The notes under the pieces were generated by a model. It saw only the letters and a program-made list of their open reading frames with translations. It did not search any database and had not been told where the DNA came from. A program made the position numbers and the translations under genes. Source: a virus. From it: a DNA stretch of 20,374 bases. Where the stretch lies: IMG/VR virus record IMGVR_UViG_3300032282_001374, positions 1-20,374 of that record. The stretch is one strand, 5' to 3'. This document shows positions 1 through 5,872 of the stretch, piece after piece (position 1 is the stretch's first letter; every line of letters starts with the position of its first letter).

Positions 1-2
1 AG

Positions 3-359
3 ACCCCTGTTGAGGTTAGGCAGGATGAAAACGGCAATGAAGTTATAATTACAGCAGACGTTGCTGCAGCCCTTGTATTACTAGAGAACCCTGCGGAATT
101 AATCGGTGAATTATTTAGTGACCCTGGTCAAGCCCTACAAGCACTTGGAAGTATCGGTGCTGATATGTCCGAAGAAGAACGTAAAGAAGCAACCGATATG
201 GTTGTTGCAACTGTTGTTGCTGCTGGAGCTGCTATGAATGCCGTAGGTGCGGCTGCTGGAGCTGCTGGAGGATCAACAGGAGGAAGTAGTGGGGGCGGAA
301 GTTCTGGTGGCGGTGGCGCTTCTGGAGAATCTAAAGGCGTTAGGAGACGTAAGCCGTGA
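3..359 (+). CDS. C-terminal part of an Ala/Gly-rich phage protein, 5' truncated
   Basis: The frame is open from the first bases of the window, so the true start lies upstream; 118 residues are visible. The first half is acidic and probably helical (about residues 18-50). It is followed by an Ala/Val-rich hydrophobic stretch, then a run of Gly and Ser (GGS/GGG) and a basic tail ending RRRKP. The internal ATG at 165 is not a convincing start because the frame stays open upstream and no good ribosome site precedes it. I do not recognise the family. The low-complexity tail would suit a virion or membrane-associated protein, but that is inference. Its stop overlaps the GTG start of the next gene, so it is the upstream partner of the lysis-type module. 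Confidence 0.75.
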   Translation, partial: TPVEVRQDENGNEVIITADVAAALVLLENPAELIGELFSDPGQALQALGSIGADMSEEERKEATDMVVATVVAAGAAMNAVGAAAGAAGGSTGGSSGGGSSGGGGASGESKGVRRRKP

Positions 360-526
360 AAATAATTAAAGATATGATCGACCAGCTATGGACACTACTA
401 GGCATGTTTATTGCCTGGGTTGTTCTAGACGGGTCAGCTAAAACCATTGTAGGATATGCGATTGTTGGAACACTATTTGCGTGGGCGGTTACTTACCGGT
501 TACGTAACCCAAAGGATGAAGAATGA
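356..526 (+). CDS. 56-aa two-helix membrane protein, holin-like
   Basis: This is a small ORF starting at GTG 356 inside the stop of the preceding gene (GTGA overlap) and ending in an ATGA overlap with the lipoprotein gene. The predicted protein has two hydrophobic segments, about residues 11-24 (WTLLGMFIAWVVL) and 30-47 (TIVGYAIVGTLFAWAVTY). A short DGSAK turn separates them and the tail is charged (RLRNPKDEE). Size, helical-hairpin shape and position a few genes ahead of a CHAP endolysin fit a small holin or holin accessory protein. There is no family-level sequence signature, so the functional call rests on topology and neighbours. It could equally be an inner-membrane accessory protein. 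The translational overlaps on both sides support it being real despite its size. Confidence 0.7.
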   Translation: MKIIKDMIDQLWTLLGMFIAWVVLDGSAKTIVGYAIVGTLFAWAVTYRLRNPKDEE

Positions 527-729
527 AAAAAATTGGCTATGCTTTAGCTGCTTTGCTATTGGCTAGCTCATTAACTAGCTGTAGCTATCAAGGTTTCTAT
601 AGATACCCTTGCCAAGACCCAAAAAACTGGGAAACAGCAGAATGTAAGCCACCTATTTGTACCGCTTCAGGAACCTGTCCTGTAGACTTAGTTAAGACCC
701 CTCAACCAGAAGGAACACCAAATGGCTAA
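523..729 (+). CDS. Small phage lipoprotein
   Basis: The 68-aa product begins with a classic lipoprotein signal: MKK, a hydrophobic core (about residues 5-18) and the lipobox LTSC with the acylated Cys at residue 20. The mature part is only about 48 residues and has a Cys- and Pro-rich pattern (YRYPCQDPKNW, then CKPPIC and TGTC). From memory, this is a recurrent arrangement in uncultured aquatic phage lipoproteins of unknown function; I could not check it by search. Five Cys remain after the lipidated one. It overlaps the preceding gene by 4 nt (ATGA) and the next by 8 nt, inside a run ending in the endolysin. A role at the envelope in lysis or superinfection exclusion is plausible. A two-component spanin is less likely, because no coiled coil is seen and no outer membrane is established for the host. 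Confidence 0.8.
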   Translation: MKKIGYALAALLLASSLTSCSYQGFYRYPCQDPKNWETAECKPPICTASGTCPVDLVKTPQPEGTPNG

Positions 730-1132
730 AGAAAAGCTAACACCACAAGATCTAGATGCTAGATTAAAGTTTATTCTAGGTATCACACTAGGAACAATCT
801 TGCTATGCACATCACTCGGCATTCTTTATGGCCTTTTGTTTGTAACACAGCCAATTGGAGCACAGTCAGAAAATGACAAGATGTTCTTCAATGTTCTAGG
901 CAGCATCGCTACTTTTATTACAGGAACACTCGCGGGCATTCTTATTGGTTCTTCTGGCGCTAAAGACGTTATGGCAGCCCAACTACAGAACAAAGAGATG
1001 GACGCTAAGAACACACAGGCTGATAAGAAGCTTGAAGCAGAGATTGATGCTACAGCAGCACGTTTGGCAGCAAAGCCAGATGGCGCAATGCCAGAAGCAC
1101 AGCCAGTGGATACAGATTGGGATAAAGACTAA
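722..1132 (+). CDS. 136-aa membrane protein with two helices and a charged tail, holin-like
   Basis: A short charged N-terminus precedes two strongly hydrophobic segments, about residues 16-41 and 57-77 (the latter Gly-rich, TGTLAGILIG). A long polar C-terminal part follows (residues 80-118, rich in Lys, Glu, Gln and Ala), likely helical or coiled coil, with an acidic end (DTDWDKD). The gene overlaps the lipoprotein gene by 8 nt and abuts the CHAP endolysin through a TAATG overlap at 1130-1134. Position immediately before an endolysin and two-helix topology are typical of class II-like holins, and the large soluble tail would be cytoplasmic. I cannot assign a named holin family. With two holin-like proteins here, one may be an antiholin or an unrelated membrane protein. 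Confidence 0.75.
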   Translation: MAKEKLTPQDLDARLKFILGITLGTILLCTSLGILYGLLFVTQPIGAQSENDKMFFNVLGSIATFITGTLAGILIGSSGAKDVMAAQLQNKEMDAKNTQADKKLEAEIDATAARLAAKPDGAMPEAQPVDTDWDKD

Positions 1133-1680
1133 TGGCGGATCAAGGAACAGCAGCTCGTTTTATTGAAGTTGCCACAGCAGAATTAGGGACTATCGAAGGT
1201 CCTAAGGACAATGAAACTAAGTACGGCGCCTACACCAAGTCTAACTTTCAACCATGGTGCGGATCTTTCGTAAACTGGTGTGCTAACGAAGCTGGAGTAA
1301 AGATTCCTAACACTGTCTACACTCCAGGTGGAGCACAGGCATTTAAGAAAGCTGGGTCATGGATTGATGGAGACATCGCAGATCCAGAACCAGGGGATGT
1401 CGTTTATTTTGATTTTCCATCAGATGGTGTAGATCGCATTAGTCACGTAGGCATTGTTGTTAAAGATAATGAAGATGGGACTGTTTGGTGCATTGAAGGA
1501 AACACTAGCCCAGATAAAAAGGGCTCACAACGCAATGGCGGTCAAGTATCTAAGAAGCTTCGTGCTTTCAAGAAGAACAAGGCCGGTGAAATGATTTCAA
1601 TCGTAGGCTTTGGTCGCCCAAAGTTTAAAGCCTCTGGATCAGCTCCAGCAGCAGCTAAGTGCCCAACTTGCGGTAAGTAA
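1132..1680 (+). CDS. CHAP-domain endolysin (peptidoglycan amidase/endopeptidase)
   Basis: The 182-residue protein is almost entirely a CHAP domain (cysteine, histidine-dependent amidohydrolase/peptidase), which cuts amide or peptide bonds in peptidoglycan. The catalytic Cys is C43 in PWCGSFVNWC, the His is H105 in ISHVGIVV, and the third polar residue is E122 or N124 in CIEGNTS. The spacing and the GDVVYFDF strand before the His are typical of the fold. No signal peptide is present, so release through a holin pore is expected. There is no separate cell-wall-binding domain, but the protein ends in an Ala-rich linker and a CPTCGK tail containing a CxxC pair. The TAATG start overlap at 1130-1134 implies translational coupling to the holin-like gene. 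Known CHAP enzymes are amidases or endopeptidases, and the sequence alone does not decide which. Confidence 0.9.
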   Translation: MADQGTAARFIEVATAELGTIEGPKDNETKYGAYTKSNFQPWCGSFVNWCANEAGVKIPNTVYTPGGAQAFKKAGSWIDGDIADPEPGDVVYFDFPSDGVDRISHVGIVVKDNEDGTVWCIEGNTSPDKKGSQRNGGQVSKKLRAFKKNKAGEMISIVGFGRPKFKASGSAPAAAKCPTCGK

Positions 1681-1775
1681 TGTATTACCTAACCCATATA
1701 ACCTTTCAAGGAATATTTCTTGTTACGTTAGTGCTGGCAACCGTACTAGGTTGTTGGTGGGCAGATAAAGATTAA
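1680..1775 (+). CDS. 31-aa single-helix membrane peptide
   Basis: A very short ORF starts with ATG at 1680, sharing one base with the endolysin stop (TAATG), and stops at 1773-1775 just before a terminator. The peptide is MYYLTHITF followed by a hydrophobic stretch (about residues 10-27, GIFLVTLVLATVLGCWW) and the charged end ADKD. One transmembrane helix is expected. The coupled start and the exact fit between the endolysin stop and the terminator argue that it is translated. Role unknown; a pinholin-like or lysis-timing peptide would fit the neighbourhood. Confidence 0.55.
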   Translation: MYYLTHITFQGIFLVTLVLATVLGCWWADKD

Positions 1776-1810
1776 TAAAAAACCCCCGGTTATTAGCCGG
1801 GGGTTCTTTA
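1776..1810. terminator. Bidirectional Rho-independent terminator
   Basis: A perfect 9-bp stem, AACCCCCGG at 1781-1789 and CCGGGGGTT at 1797-1805, has a 7-nt loop. It lies between convergent genes. The minus-strand transcript leaves it into a strong U-run (complement of the A-run at 1776-1782), while the plus-strand transcript leaves into the weaker TTCTTTATTTA. It therefore probably ends both the lysis operon and the lysozyme transcript. Confidence 0.85.
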
Positions 1811-1811
1811 T

Positions 1812-2339
1812 TTAGAGTTGATTTTTAGGGAACTTTTGTAAAAAGTCCTCGTATCGTTCTCCGTTACTCTGTCCTGGGTATACCTTCCAAGAAGACCAGT
1901 CCCTACCACCATCGGTCATGTGATAAGCAATCTGTGCGTTCTTAACTGGATCAAACAGGTCCGCATTACTTTGTAGGCTGAATTTCTCCCGCCTATCGGC
2001 CCCTAGGCTACCAAGCATGTTTATCTGGAAAATTCCATAGGAATTGTCTCCAGTGCTTGTATCTCCGTTGTGGGCTGTAGGTCGACCGTTAGATTCCTTC
2101 TTGGCAACCGCCCAGGCAATCCTGAGGGCTTGTCCTTTGAACCCTACCTGGCTGAGTAGGTCTTTAAGGTTTTGGTCTGAGAGCTCGGTGGCTCCCCTAT
2201 ATAGGTCTAAGCCAGTTTTTACTGGCGTAGCCACAGTTACAGTAGATCCATCTGATTCAGCTGCTATAGCTGGAGGGATCCACGGAAGTGCGGCACATAG
2301 TACGAGTATTCCAATTTTCTGTTTAGCATTACCTTGCAC
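1812..2339 (-). CDS. Secreted lysozyme-like/lytic transglycosylase-type muralytic enzyme
   Basis: This is the only minus-strand gene seen. It encodes 175 residues. An N-terminal signal peptide (basic KQK, hydrophobic core about 9-24, AIAA cleavage region near residue 27) indicates Sec export. After a linker (28-55) comes a lysozyme-like goose/SLT fold. The likely catalytic Glu is E82 in AVAKKESNGRP, followed by the family's SYGIFQIN motif (residues 100-107), a helix with NAQIAYHM, and the DWSSWKVY end. Such domains cleave the glycan backbone, complementing the CHAP enzyme. The start is GTG at 2337-2339, preceded on the minus strand by GGAG about 6 nt upstream. It is transcribed toward the lysis operon and ends at the shared terminator, so it is an independent unit. 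Whether it is a hydrolase or a transglycosylase cannot be told. A virion-associated or moron role is possible. Confidence 0.85.
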   Translation of the reverse strand: MQGNAKQKIGILVLCAALPWIPPAIAAESDGSTVTVATPVKTGLDLYRGATELSDQNLKDLLSQVGFKGQALRIAWAVAKKESNGRPTAHNGDTSTGDNSYGIFQINMLGSLGADRREKFSLQSNADLFDPVKNAQIAYHMTDGGRDWSSWKVYPGQSNGERYEDFLQKFPKNQL

Positions 2340-2570
2340 ACTATCTCCTAGGCTAGAAGGCCAGTTCTGACCCTATGTGTGTCACTCACATGAGGCAACT
2401 TAACGTCTGTCTGTTAAGTTCGTACTGCAACCCTTTTGTTACGTAGTTAGTGATGGCCCAGTCTCCTGGGCCATGGATATACCGTAGCAGTAAATACAGG
2501 GGTCACGCAACCGTTGAGTGTGATAAAAAACATAGACTACGTGTAAACTAGGGTCGAAAAGGAGCTACAT
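2340..2570. promoter_or_regulatory. Divergent intergenic control region with three inverted repeats
   Basis: This 231-bp gap separates the minus-strand lysozyme from the plus-strand packaging operon, so both promoters should lie here. Three inverted repeats stand out. At 2375-2391 there is a 17-nt odd-centred palindrome with one mismatch. At 2397-2404 and 2413-2420 are AACTTAAC and GTTAAGTT. At 2453-2460 and 2467-2474 are ATGGCCCA and TGGGCCAT. A weak minus-strand promoter candidate is TTGCGT (2505-2510, complement), an 18-nt spacer and TACGGT (2481-2486, complement). On the plus strand TTGAGT (2514-2519) is followed by TAGACT (2533-2538) at a short 13-nt spacing, so that promoter call is poor. 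No ORF worth calling is visible. Confidence 0.5.
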
Positions 2571-2750
2571 ATGAAATTATCTTGGGAAGAGTATAAAAAC
2601 TCTATTAGCGACGCCACTAACGAGTTGCCAGTAGTTACACCACCTCCTGCGCCTTCAATTGAAGAAGCTATCAAAGAGGAAGTAAAAGAAGAGATTAAGA
2701 CAGTAAAGAAAAAAGCACAGGCAGACTCTGAAGCACCAGCAGCTGAATGA
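2571..2750 (+). CDS. 59-aa hypothetical protein, Pro- then Lys/Glu-rich
   Basis: This is the first gene of the plus-strand packaging operon. It has a strong ribosome site (AAAAGGAG ending 8 nt before ATG 2571) and ends in an ATGA overlap with the next gene. The product starts MKLSWEEYKNS, has a Pro-rich hinge (PVVTPPPAP, about residues 20-28), then an amphipathic Lys/Glu-rich helix (about 29-50) and an Ala-rich end. I recognise no family. The operon-leading position, ribosome site and overlap support it as a real gene. Confidence 0.7.
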   Translation: MKLSWEEYKNSISDATNELPVVTPPPAPSIEEAIKEEVKEEIKTVKKKAQADSEAPAAE

Positions 2751-3010
2751 GAATTGAACGGATCATAACTCGTCAAGGGCACCCAGTACCAGGTAAGGTA
2801 ACTCAACCTAGGGGCCCTTTTCCACCTGAGCTATTAGCTGAACCAAAGATCATATACGAATATGATCGCCAGTCAGATAGCGGGGAAGAAGATCTTCCTG
2901 TTGAAGGAACGGCCCAGAATAACTTCAAAGAATCAAAATGGTTTAGCTGTAACGCTTGTCAACTAGTACTAACTGAATCTCAAACTGAGACGCATATTTG
3001 CGAGGAGTGA
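2747..3010 (+). CDS. 87-aa protein with C-terminal CxxC...HxC putative zinc motif
   Basis: It starts at ATG 2747 within the stop of the 59-aa gene (ATGA). The N-terminal 60 residues are Pro-rich and probably poorly ordered (QGHPVPGKVTQPRGPFPPEL). The C-terminus carries C68-x2-C71, then H83-x-C85, a spacing compatible with a small zinc finger. The KWFSCNACQLVL lead-in resembles a zinc-knuckle strand. The function is unknown; nucleic-acid or protein binding would be expected of such a finger. It lies in the small-gene cluster upstream of the terminase. Confidence 0.7.
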   Translation: MRIERIITRQGHPVPGKVTQPRGPFPPELLAEPKIIYEYDRQSDSGEEDLPVEGTAQNNFKESKWFSCNACQLVLTESQTETHICEE

Positions 3011-3014
3011 TTAA

Positions 3015-3638
3015 GTGGCAGAAAGAAAAAAACTAACTCCCGCACAAATAGCTGCCAGAAAAGCAAGATCTGCGATTGGTAGTGTAAGAAATCAAGTAGA
3101 CCAGCAAAAGTATTTAGACGGTTTGCCAGCAAATGTTCGTAAGGCTTACGAAAAGGGCCGATATGACTTCGCAGAGGTTTTAGATACCTTTGGGTCGGAT
3201 ATAGACAAAGACATTGACGCTAGAGGCGCCGGGTACAACATTGACCAAACTGGGCCCTATAAAGCTGGCGATGATGCTCTCGCTATCTATCCAGAAGAAG
3301 ATCCTGCGTATAGCCCTGCATCTTTTGATGATGAGGATTTTACAGAGGTCCCAACACAAACCAGTATGATAGATAGGCCAAGAACTGTTGCGGCGTCTTA
3401 CTCCCCAGAAAGATCAGTACTAACGCTAGTATTTAGAGACTCTACAATTTATAACTATTATGACGTTAGTATTGACGAGTGGAGAGACTTTAAACGTTTA
3501 AGTAGTAAGTGGGCTTACATATCAGACCATTTAAACTTTAAACCTAGAGGACCTGCCAATACTTCAGACCTACCCCCTAAACTACGGTACCTGGCCTACA
3601 GAGGCGCAAGAGCCCTTCAGATAAAGAAGAACACATGA
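3015..3638 (+). CDS. KTSC-like domain protein
   Basis: The 207-aa product starts at GTG 3015, with GAGGAG (3002-3007) well placed upstream. Residues 1-60 are basic and helical, with a LPANVRKAYEKGRYDFAEVLD segment that could pack in an oligomer. Residues 60-120 are acidic and Pro-rich. Residues about 122-173 look like a KTSC domain (a small beta domain with strands such as SVLTLVFRDSTIYNYYDV, named from a lysyl-tRNA synthetase context), and a basic tail follows. KTSC domains are common in phages but have no settled function. The gene ends in an ATGA overlap with the next. Its place ahead of the terminase would allow a small-terminase role, but no DNA-binding helix-turn-helix is evident, so that is not called. 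Confidence 0.7.
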   Translation: MAERKKLTPAQIAARKARSAIGSVRNQVDQQKYLDGLPANVRKAYEKGRYDFAEVLDTFGSDIDKDIDARGAGYNIDQTGPYKAGDDALAIYPEEDPAYSPASFDDEDFTEVPTQTSMIDRPRTVAASYSPERSVLTLVFRDSTIYNYYDVSIDEWRDFKRLSSKWAYISDHLNFKPRGPANTSDLPPKLRYLAYRGARALQIKKNT

Positions 3639-3970
3639 GAACACGAGACTTCGGTAATTTTTACTGGCACGAGCTTACTTATCCCTATAAGCCTAAAGGT
3701 TTATGGGAACCTGCAGATACGCAGGAGATTGACGCACCATTCAGAAGAGGCCATGGGTTAGCAATTAGGGTACCCTTTACCTGTAAAGCTATAGTTATAG
3801 GGCACTGGAAAGAAACCGGTTACTCAGAAAATCAAGCACTAACCTACGCTATAAATGGTAGGGGTTTGAAAAAGGATGAGGTTGATTGGGATTTTATTAG
3901 GTCTATGGATTTGGAGAACGAACTAAATGTTCAAAAAGAAGAAAGAACAAAGAGAGAAAACAAAGCTTGA
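3635..3970 (+). CDS. 111-aa hypothetical protein upstream of the terminase
   Basis: It starts at ATG 3635 in a 4-nt overlap with the KTSC-like gene. The protein is rich in aromatic residues at the N-terminus (FGNFYWHELTYPYKP), has a central strand-like segment (HGLAIRVPFTCKAIVIGHW) and ends in a charged helix (ENELNVQKEERTKRENK). I do not recognise the family. The last 44 nt are shared with the start of the next gene in another frame. It is part of the compact pre-terminase cluster, where a small terminase subunit would be expected, but nothing in the sequence shows that activity. Confidence 0.7.
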   Translation: MRTRDFGNFYWHELTYPYKPKGLWEPADTQEIDAPFRRGHGLAIRVPFTCKAIVIGHWKETGYSENQALTYAINGRGLKKDEVDWDFIRSMDLENELNVQKEERTKRENKA

Positions 3971-4154
3971 AAAGAGAGTTGCTATCTTACCTAGTGCTGA
4001 ACTAGTAGGTTGGTCAGAAAACGCTCTTTATTCAGTTAGTCGTAACTTGTCCACTTGGCAAAAAAGTGGGGACACTTTCTATCTAGAAGAAGCAAACGTG
4101 GGTATTGAAGCCCTTAAAGCGATAATCGATACCTTACGTGAAAGGGCCCAATGA
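3927..4154 (+). CDS. 75-aa hypothetical protein
   Basis: The start ATG 3927 lies 44 nt inside the previous gene, with GGAG 9-10 nt upstream; no later in-frame ATG gives a comparable start. The product has a highly basic N-terminus (KKKKEQREKTKLEKR), then a mixed helical part (SENALYSVSRNLSTWQ, followed by GIEALKAIIDTLRERAQ). It overlaps the terminase start by 4 nt (ATGA). A small basic helical protein directly before a large terminase is the usual place for a small terminase subunit, but there is no recognisable motif and the function is unknown. Confidence 0.65.
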   Translation: MFKKKKEQREKTKLEKRVAILPSAELVGWSENALYSVSRNLSTWQKSGDTFYLEEANVGIEALKAIIDTLRERAQ

Positions 4155-5788
4155 AAGAAGATTTTGATTTTGAAGACTTTGAGGATGACGAAGAAAGTGA
4201 ACTCGAAGATCTAGATCAAGTCGACCATGCGCCCAATGAAGATTACGATTACGACGACGTAGAAGAGTTTGAAAAGCTTCATAAAGAGGACGAGCTTGAC
4301 GAGTTATCTAAAGAGTTTGTTAATCTACTTGTAAATAAGATCATGGATTTTATGGTTATCTTAGTAGGCCATGACCTGCACCCATACCAAAAGCCTTTAG
4401 CTAGACGCATTATTGAGTCGGTAATTGTTAACGATGGCGAAGAGGTAACAGCTTTAGCCTCACGTCAGTCAGGTAAATCAGAAACCGTAGCCGATACTGT
4501 CGCTACCTTAATGGTTCTGCTACCTCGCCTAGCAAGAATGTATCCAGAGCTACTAAGTAAGTTTGCAGACGGTATATGGGTGGGAATGTTCGCCCCTATT
4601 CAAGCTCAGGCAGAAACTTTGTTTTCTAGAACGGTATCCCGCTTAACAAGCGAACGTGCGCTAGAAGTTCTAGGGGATGCTGAAATTGATGACATGACCG
4701 TCAAAACTCCCGGCGTAACAAGAAATATTAAATTAAAGAACTCAGGATCATCTCTTATGATGATGACAGCTAACCCACGTGCAAAGATTGAGTCTAAGTC
4801 TTTTCATTTGATGGTTATTGACGAATGTCAAGAAGCAGATGACTTTATCGTCTCTAAGTCTATTGCTCCTATGGGCGCGTACTACAACGCGACTATGGTT
4901 AAGACAGGAACACCAACTACACATAAGAATAACTTTTATAGGTCTATTCAACTAAACAAGCGTAGGCAGACAGGCAGATCCTCTAGACAGAACCATTTTC
5001 AATGGGACTGGAAAGATGTAGCTAAATTTAACCCTAATTACGAGAAGTTCATTAGAAAAGAGATGTTGCGTATTGGAGAGGACTCTGACGAGTTCCAGCT
5101 CTCCTATAACTGCAAATGGCTACTAGAACGTGGAATGTTCGTTACCTCATCTGTTATGGATGACCTTGGCGATACTTCCCAAGAAGTTGTCAAAAGCTGG
5201 CATAGATCTCCTGTAGTAGTCGGTATTGACCCAGCTAGAAAAATGGACTCAACAGTCGTTACAGTTGTATGGGTTGACTGGGATCGTCCAGATGAGTTTG
5301 GATACTACGACCACCGCATCTTAAACTGGATGGAAATCCAGGGGGATGACTGGGAAGAGCAGTATTTTCAAATAGTTAACTTTTTAGGTAATTATGACGT
5401 CATGGCTGTTGCTGTGGACTCTAACGGAGTAGGCGATGCCGTAGCCCAAAGATTAAGGATTTTGCTACCTAGGGCGCAGGTAATCTCATCCCTTTCTAGC
5501 CCTACAGAGCAGTCAAAGCGTTGGAAGCACCTTCAAGCCCTAATTCAACGCCAGATGATATCTTGGCCAGCTCACGCCAAAACTAGAAGATTACGTATGT
5601 GGAAGCGTTTCTACCAACAAATGACCGATGCGGAAGTACAATATAAGGGTCCTAATTTCTTAGTGGCGGCTCCTGAAGAGGCGCATGCTCACGACGACTT
5701 TGTGGACGCATTGGCCCTAGCTTGTTCTTTAACTCAAGAGATGGTTATGCCTACCGTAGAGGTAAGCGCATCCCCTTTCTTTAAGTAA
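4151..5788 (+). CDS. terL: Terminase large subunit (DNA-packaging ATPase and nuclease)
   Basis: The 545-aa protein is of normal length for the family. It drives ATP-dependent genome translocation into the procapsid through the portal and cuts concatemers. The ATPase domain shows a Walker A-type ASRQSGKS at residues 103-110 (K109), Walker B LMVIDE with D224 and E225, and the coupling motif KTGTPT (251-256). The RNase H-like nuclease has acidic residues D360 (VVGIDPARKMDST), D423 (VAVDSNGVGDA) and D515/D516 with D519 (AHDDFVDALALA). All key residues are present. The first 55 residues are unusually acidic, about half Asp/Glu, ahead of the ATPase fold. The gene overlaps the upstream ORF by 4 nt; an 84-nt leader follows before the next gene. 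Confidence 0.96.
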   Translation: MKEDFDFEDFEDDEESELEDLDQVDHAPNEDYDYDDVEEFEKLHKEDELDELSKEFVNLLVNKIMDFMVILVGHDLHPYQKPLARRIIESVIVNDGEEVTALASRQSGKSETVADTVATLMVLLPRLARMYPELLSKFADGIWVGMFAPIQAQAETLFSRTVSRLTSERALEVLGDAEIDDMTVKTPGVTRNIKLKNSGSSLMMMTANPRAKIESKSFHLMVIDECQEADDFIVSKSIAPMGAYYNATMVKTGTPTTHKNNFYRSIQLNKRRQTGRSSRQNHFQWDWKDVAKFNPNYEKFIRKEMLRIGEDSDEFQLSYNCKWLLERGMFVTSSVMDDLGDTSQEVVKSWHRSPVVVGIDPARKMDSTVVTVVWVDWDRPDEFGYYDHRILNWMEIQGDDWEEQYFQIVNFLGNYDVMAVAVDSNGVGDAVAQRLRILLPRAQVISSLSSPTEQSKRWKHLQALIQRQMISWPAHAKTRRLRMWKRFYQQMTDAEVQYKGPNFLVAAPEEAHAHDDFVDALALACSLTQEMVMPTVEVSASPFFK

Positions 5789-5872
5789 AGATTTTTGAGT
5801 TTAGGCAGAAAAGTATAAGTATTAGTACCAAACTCTTACTTAAGGATCCTTAACCTATAGGAGAAAATATAA
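5789..5872 (+). promoter_or_regulatory. Leader of the 134-aa gene with shared motif, stem and palindrome
   Basis: The gap after terL contains AGTTTAGGC at 5798-5806, also found at 8376-8384 in the scaffold leader. GAGTTT (5797-5802) can pair with AAACTC (5830-5835), extended by GG/CC around a bulge. A perfect 14-bp palindrome TTAAGGATCCTTAA sits at 5840-5853. A strong ribosome site, AGGAG, follows. TTGAGT (5795-5800) and TATAAG (5814-5819) are 13 nt apart, too close for a standard sigma-70 promoter. A promoter or RNA-processing site is plausible. Confidence 0.4.

Noticed and set aside
523-1132. Spanin pair (lipoprotein plus membrane protein)
   Set aside because: The order and lipobox are suggestive, but the 136-aa protein has two membrane helices and the lipoprotein has no coiled coil. 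An outer-membrane host is also not shown.
2044-2370. Plus-strand 108-codon ORF
   Set aside because: It lies opposite the lysozyme gene, whose signal peptide and SYGIFQIN motif are clear; it is a shadow frame.
2537-2806. Minus-strand 89-codon ORF
   Set aside because: It overlaps the 59-aa gene, which has a strong ribosome site and an ATGA link to the next gene. The minus frame has neither.
3015-4154. A definite small terminase subunit among the pre-terminase genes
   Set aside because: Position fits, but no helix-turn-helix or family motif is visible in any of the three proteins.
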